Source: Rickettsiales bacterium
GTDB taxonomy: Bacteria > Pseudomonadota > Alphaproteobacteria > Rs-D84
Assembly (NCBI GenBank): GCA_031283185.1
Contig: JAITCH010000011.1
Location: 1 to 64,000, forward strand
Direction of reading: 5' to 3'
Length of the DNA stretch: 64,000 nucleotides
The notes under the pieces were generated by a model. It saw only the letters and a list, made by a program, of their open reading frames with translations. It did no database searches and was not told the origin of the DNA. Each line of letters opens with the position of its first letter. Within the stretch, counting starts at the first letter, position 1. Positions 59,703-64,000 of the stretch are shown in pieces. The translations under genes and the position numbers were made by a program.

Positions 59703-60395
59703 ATGACAAACGCAACTATAATATCAATAAAGGAACAAACGCCAGTCCATCGTATTTTCCAAATCGCTATGGACGACAAGGGCAAAATCCCATTTGATGC
59801 CGGACAATTCGCAATACTTGAATTGGAAGGGGTGCGCCGTGCTTATACTATCGCATCCGCCCCAGGCACAGATTGTTTAGAATTCATAATCGTGAAGGTA
59901 GATGGCGGGCAATTCACCACAAAATTATGGGAACTGAAAACGGGGGATGCAATCAATGTTATGCCGCAGGCATTTGGACATATAAAACTATCCGCCATAC
60001 CGACTGACGCGCCTATATTTATGATTTCCACAGGCACAGGAATTGCAATGATGCGCTCTATGCTGAATGGCGGCGCATTAAACGGACGCAAGGTCTGGCT
60101 GCTTTCCGGCGCGAGATATGCGGCAGATCTTGGATTCCGCGAAGAAATCTCCGCCATTACCGACCCAAACTTTACCGCAATCCAAATCGCATCGCGTGAT
60201 GAATATCAAGGATTCCAAGGCCGCATAACATCGGTCTTTGACAATCCCGCCCTCGCATCTAAACTCCCTCCGCTTGACCCATCCACCGGGCTCCATATCG
60301 TGATGTGCGGGAATCCTGAAATGGTAGACGGGATGAGTGATAAATTTAAAGCACTCGGCTTTCCAGACTCTCAAATCCACTTCGAGAAATACTAA
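59703..60395 (+). CDS. Ferredoxin-NADP reductase-like FAD/NAD-binding protein
   Basis: FDAGQFAILELEGVRRAYTIASAPG; MISTGTGIAMMRSML. Confidence 0.8.
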   Translation: MTNATIISIKEQTPVHRIFQIAMDDKGKIPFDAGQFAILELEGVRRAYTIASAPGTDCLEFIIVKVDGGQFTTKLWELKTGDAINVMPQAFGHIKLSAIPTDAPIFMISTGTGIAMMRSMLNGGALNGRKVWLLSGARYAADLGFREEISAITDPNFTAIQIASRDEYQGFQGRITSVFDNPALASKLPPLDPSTGLHIVMCGNPEMVDGMSDKFKALGFPDSQIHFEKY

Positions 60396-61474
60396 TGAAG
60401 TTCTTCCCCTGGCGCACCATTATATCAAGATTCTTATCGGGGAAATTCCTCCGCGCTTTCGGACTCGTCCTATTTATCGTATCCGCCGTAATCCTATCCA
60501 TATCTTTTGTCGAAGAACTCGGTCGCGCTGACACCGGCGGCAGCGCGTTTATCCAAGCCGCCGCAAAACTTTTGGAATGGATGCCGCTCTTCCTGCCGCT
60601 CGTCATATTTATGTCCGTTTTACTTATGACTTATCAACTGCTCCGCTCTTCCGAAATGGTTATAATAACAGGCGCGGGATTATCGCCGCTCCGCATAACC
60701 CGCCCGCTCGCCCTTACCGCGGCACTCGTCGGACTATTCGCATCTATGGCAATCAACCCGGTCTCTATCAGCCTTAACCGCACAATATCGGGCGCGAATT
60801 CTTCTCATATGAATATGGTGGACGGAAAAATCTGGCTATCCGAAGACGGAAAAGACAGCCGAATGATTATGTCCGCCAAGGGAATCCAAATAAAGAACGA
60901 TGCCGCCGCCTTCATAGACGCAACCATCATCAATCAGAAAAAAGGATCGTCCGCCGCCACCCGCATCGAAGCCCCCTTAATATCCCTTAGGGACGGCGAA
61001 TTCCAAGCAGTAGAGGCCGCCGCAGTCTATGGCGAAGATGGCATCCCGAAAATCGCCAGAAACTGGAAAATGCCATCCCTTATAACCGCGCAAAATGTAA
61101 AGGAACGCTACCTGAAACCCGCAGAAATCCCATTCTGGAAACTGCCATCTTTCATCGCCAGCCAGGGTCTGATGGGCATCAACAGCCGCCCTCACTTGGT
61201 GCAATTCTTCTCTCTTCTCTTTATGCCGCTGACCTTGGCGTCAATGGTCGCGCTTGGTATGGCTTTTTCGCAAACCAAAAGCCGCCGTTTTTTCTCATTC
61301 GGCAAAAAGTTCACTCTGGGAATCCTTGCCAGTTTCATTTTGTATTTTGTGATTAATCTATTTTCCAATTTGGGCGCGGCGGGATTTTTACCACCATTTG
61401 CCGCCGTCTTATTACCGCCTATGATAATCGCATTTTTCTCGTTAACATACATCATCTCATTCAATAAAAAATAA
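60395..61474 (+). CDS. LptF/LptG family permease
   Basis: YjgP/YjgQ topology; SEMVIITGAGLSPLRITRP; PLTLASMVALGMAFS. Confidence 0.8.
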   Translation: MKFFPWRTIISRFLSGKFLRAFGLVLFIVSAVILSISFVEELGRADTGGSAFIQAAAKLLEWMPLFLPLVIFMSVLLMTYQLLRSSEMVIITGAGLSPLRITRPLALTAALVGLFASMAINPVSISLNRTISGANSSHMNMVDGKIWLSEDGKDSRMIMSAKGIQIKNDAAAFIDATIINQKKGSSAATRIEAPLISLRDGEFQAVEAAAVYGEDGIPKIARNWKMPSLITAQNVKERYLKPAEIPFWKLPSFIASQGLMGINSRPHLVQFFSLLFMPLTLASMVALGMAFSQTKSRRFFSFGKKFTLGILASFILYFVINLFSNLGAAGFLPPFAAVLLPPMIIAFFSLTYIISFNKK

Positions 61475-61485
61475 AGGAGGCAATA

Positions 61486-61617
61486 ATGCCATTAAAAAAG
61501 AAACATCCCACCAGAAACCGCATGGCAATTTTCGTAATCATAGCAGCGATCGCAGCACTAATGATCATTTCATTTGCCGCGCCAGTGCATATAACCGAAG
61601 TCGTCCTATTCCCTTAA
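61486..61617 (+). CDS. Candidate 43-aa single-TM small protein, not in ORF track
   Basis: aaaggaggcaataATG; MPLKKKHPTRNRMAIFVIIAAIAALMIISFAAPVHITEVVLFP. Confidence 0.6.
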   Translation: MPLKKKHPTRNRMAIFVIIAAIAALMIISFAAPVHITEVVLFP

Positions 61618-61621
61618 ATAA

Positions 61622-61751
61622 TAATTCTCCTCCTTTGGAGGAGTCCCGCCGCAGGCGGGGAGGTGGTTTAGCCACATTAAGCGTTGCAGTGTGTTTTAAT
61701 TTGGTTAAACCACCCCACCCTTCGGGCGCCCCTCCAACGGAGGGGAACTCA
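61622..61751. repeat. Full-length R4 pair, intergenic before xerD-like gene
   Basis: ttctcctcctttggaggagtcccgccgcaggcggggaggtggttt...aaaccaccccacccttcgggcgcccctccaacggaggggaa. Confidence 0.82.
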
Positions 61752-61760
61752 AAATAAACA

Positions 61761-62651
61761 ATGAACAACAACATTGAACTTTTTCTTGAAATGCTCGCGG
61801 CTGAAAAAGGCCGCGCAAAGAATACTATTATCTCCTACCAATCCGACTTGGATGAAATCGCCCGGGACTGCGGCGACATCAACTATGCTACTTCCACCAT
61901 ACTCCAAGACTATTTCTCCGACCTCACCAAATCGGGAATGCGCGCCAGCAGCATCGCCCGCAAGGCATCCGCCCTGCGCCAATTCTATAAATTTATGAAC
62001 CTTGAAAAGATAATGTCCGAAAATCCAATGCAAGGCGTGGAACTGCCCAAACGACATCTCGCGCTTCCAAAATACCTGTCCGAAGAAGATATAGAGGCAT
62101 TAATCTCTTCCGCGGACGATGTCCGCTATTCGTTGCGGCTCCGCGCAATGATTGAAATACTTTATGCCTCCGGCCTCCGCGTTTCCGAACTGGTCTGTCT
62201 GCCGCTGTCAGCAATACTCAAAGACCGGCTACTTGTCCACGGCAAGGGGTCCAAGGAACGGATGGTGCCAATCCATCAAAAAGCCCTGGACGCAATCGCC
62301 GCCTATATGAAAGTCCGCCCAGCATTTATCCCGCGCGGACGCAAGGCATCGCCCTTTCTTTTTCCCGGCATCGGCGCGGCAGGTCATTTAACACGGGATG
62401 GATTTTATAAAGTCCTTAAAAAATGCGCCGTGCTCGCCGGAGTGTCCCCGGAAAAAGTCAGCCCCCATGTGCTGCGCCATTCGTTCGCATCACACCTCTT
62501 GGGCGGCGGCGCGAATTTGCGTTCAATCCAAACAATGCTGGGACACGAAGATATTTCCACGACCCAAATCTATACTCATGTGCTGCCGGAAAAGTTAAAG
62601 TCCGCAGTGCTGCAACACCATCCATTGTCTAATAAAAAGGGCGCGATATGA
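61761..62651 (+). CDS. xerD: Tyrosine recombinase XerD-like
   Basis: LYASGLRVSELVCL; HVLRHSFASHLLGGGANLRSIQTMLGHEDISTTQIYTHV. Confidence 0.92.
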   Translation: MNNNIELFLEMLAAEKGRAKNTIISYQSDLDEIARDCGDINYATSTILQDYFSDLTKSGMRASSIARKASALRQFYKFMNLEKIMSENPMQGVELPKRHLALPKYLSEEDIEALISSADDVRYSLRLRAMIEILYASGLRVSELVCLPLSAILKDRLLVHGKGSKERMVPIHQKALDAIAAYMKVRPAFIPRGRKASPFLFPGIGAAGHLTRDGFYKVLKKCAVLAGVSPEKVSPHVLRHSFASHLLGGGANLRSIQTMLGHEDISTTQIYTHVLPEKLKSAVLQHHPLSNKKGAI

Positions 62652-63100
62652 AATGCGAAAAACCCGGTTGCACGGCGGATGCCGAATGCCGCGCCCCGAA
62701 AAACCGCGCGCTTAAAACATATTGGAATTTTTGTAAAACCCACGCGGCGGAATATAACCAGAATTGGAATTTTTACGAAGGCATGACCGCAAAGGAAGTA
62801 GAACAAGATTGGGAAAAACGCACATTTGGCACAATACTGGAAGACGGCAAAAAGCATTCTTATAAAGATATTATTAATGATATTCTCGCCGGGAAAGTAA
62901 TTGAAAGCACCGGGTTCCCGAGGGATGTTGATGATGCGTTTCGGACGCTTGGGATTGTTCCCACGCGGGATTTGGCTGCGGCGAAAAAAGTATATTTAGA
63001 ATTGGCAAAAAAATATCATCCTGATACATCAAATAATTCTTCCGACCGGTTTAAGCAGATTTCTTCGGCCTTCCAAATCATCCAAAAATTCTTGAAATAA
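62648..63100 (+). CDS. DnaJ-domain protein
   Basis: C-terminal LELAKKYHPDTSNNSSDRFKQISSAFQII. Confidence 0.7.
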   Translation: MKCEKPGCTADAECRAPKNRALKTYWNFCKTHAAEYNQNWNFYEGMTAKEVEQDWEKRTFGTILEDGKKHSYKDIINDILAGKVIESTGFPRDVDDAFRTLGIVPTRDLAAAKKVYLELAKKYHPDTSNNSSDRFKQISSAFQIIQKFLK

Positions 63101-63256
63101 TGCAGGGATTTGCCCCCTGGCCTTTTGATTTGCCGGGGCAAATCCCACATTAAACCAAAACGGCACCATAGGTGCCGTCATCCCCGCGAAGGCGGGGATC
63201 TCAAATTGTATATTGCTTAGCGGGACTGGGTCAGGAGACCCCGCCCCGCATTTATT

Positions 63257-64000
63257 CTACCTCTTCCCGACACTTACCTGATCACCAAACCCGGCAACCG
63301 CAAAGCCCGCGACAGAACATTGCACAGCCTCAAAGCCCTTATCCACTTGTTTCGCTTTCACAAGGTGATTGGTGAGGAACCCACCAACCGCGCCGAGTGC
63401 CACCGCCGCGCCAGCATCCCAACCAAGCCGTTTCCAATTTGTCTCACCATCGGTTTTCTTTAACCAACTCGCCTTATCCAGTTGAAACGCCGACAAGTCG
63501 GCAAGTTTATCCGATACTTTGGTTTCTGCCTCTGTGGTCTGTTTATCTTCTGCCTCAACCTCTTTTCCCTTTTCACCATTAACTTCGTCTGCTACTCTTT
63601 CATGCCCCATCTCCCTATCTTTGTCGTTACATGCTTCTCTTATGTCATCCCAGCCAGGGTTTCTTAATCTATTGCTTCTATAAAATTCATAAGAATCATT
63701 AAAGTTTTTCACATTATCCTTTCCGCAGGCTTCACATAGTTGAATTTTGTTGTCGACTCCCAGACGTTCAAATTTCGAATTGATTTCTGCAAGAAGACTA
63801 TTCCCGCATTTATCTTCTAATTTTTTATTTTCTTCGTTTTCTCTTAATGCTTTACATCCTTCACTTGCCTCTTCCGGGGAATTAATGTTGGGATTATATT
63901 GCATTGCTGCTTCAAAAGACTGCTTTGTTTTGCAATGATCGCAAGCCTTTATATAATCCTCAATATTTAAATTTGGATCTAAAAATTTTGTTCGAACGGC
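63257..64000 (-). CDS. Cys-rich paralog family copy 3, open through the window edge (5' end missing)
   Basis: Frame stays open upstream of the listed Met to 64000 (AVRTKFLDPNLNIEDYIKACDHCKTKQSFEAAM...); conserved C-terminal domain LADLSAFQLDKASWLKKTDGETN...GDQVSVG. Confidence 0.8.
   Translation of the reverse strand, partial: AVRTKFLDPNLNIEDYIKACDHCKTKQSFEAAMQYNPNINSPEEASEGCKALRENEENKKLEDKCGNSLLAEINSKFERLGVDNKIQLCEACGKDNVKNFNDSYEFYRSNRLRNPGWDDIREACNDKDREMGHERVADEVNGEKGKEVEAEDKQTTEAETKVSDKLADLSAFQLDKASWLKKTDGETNWKRLGWDAGAAVALGAVGGFLTNHLVKAKQVDKGFEAVQCSVAGFAVAGFGDQVSVGKR

Noticed and set aside
30346-61751. R1-R4 repeats as CRISPR
   Set aside because: Irregular spacing, palindromic, dispersed between genes, no cas genes.

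Overview
The window is a compact chromosome segment, probably alphaproteobacterial and perhaps a host-associated small genome. That assignment rests on gene content and order and was not checked by search. Recognisable core genes: ung, fba, miaB, gatB-gatA-gatC, ruvX, rnd, uvrD/pcrA, dnaQ-like, tRNA-Gln, yebC, ruvA, uvrB, asmA-like, an R64-like type IVb pilus operon, dnaJ, dnaN, mltG, fabF, tatB-tatC, lolA-like, recJ, mutL, greA, lptG-like and xerD-like. Accessory content: a DUF262 + HEPN-like defence pair, and an N6-adenine MTase with a probable endonuclease directly after tRNA-Gln. The strongest signals are: (1) six copies of a ~155-nt dispersed element (36.07-52.99 kb), all in the same orientation. 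They fold into one long hairpin whose helices differ completely in sequence between copies but stay complementary, around conserved internal motifs (CCACTAC.../...GGTATTG, apical ATCCA). I do not recognise this family. (2) A paralogous family of Cys-rich, probably exported proteins with variable bodies and a constant ~85-aa C-terminus (three loci). Two carry simple-sequence repeats placed as phase-variation switches: a G9 tract exactly where one gene breaks frame, and (AC)11 just upstream of the signal peptide in another. (3) Palindromic intergenic repeats that also sit in frame inside coding genes (uvrD, mltG, tatB, an HhH glycosylase gene). Further observations: a YbeY-Lnt fusion ORF, a catalytically degenerate integrase-like gene beside dnaN, and small ORFs missing from the ORF track.
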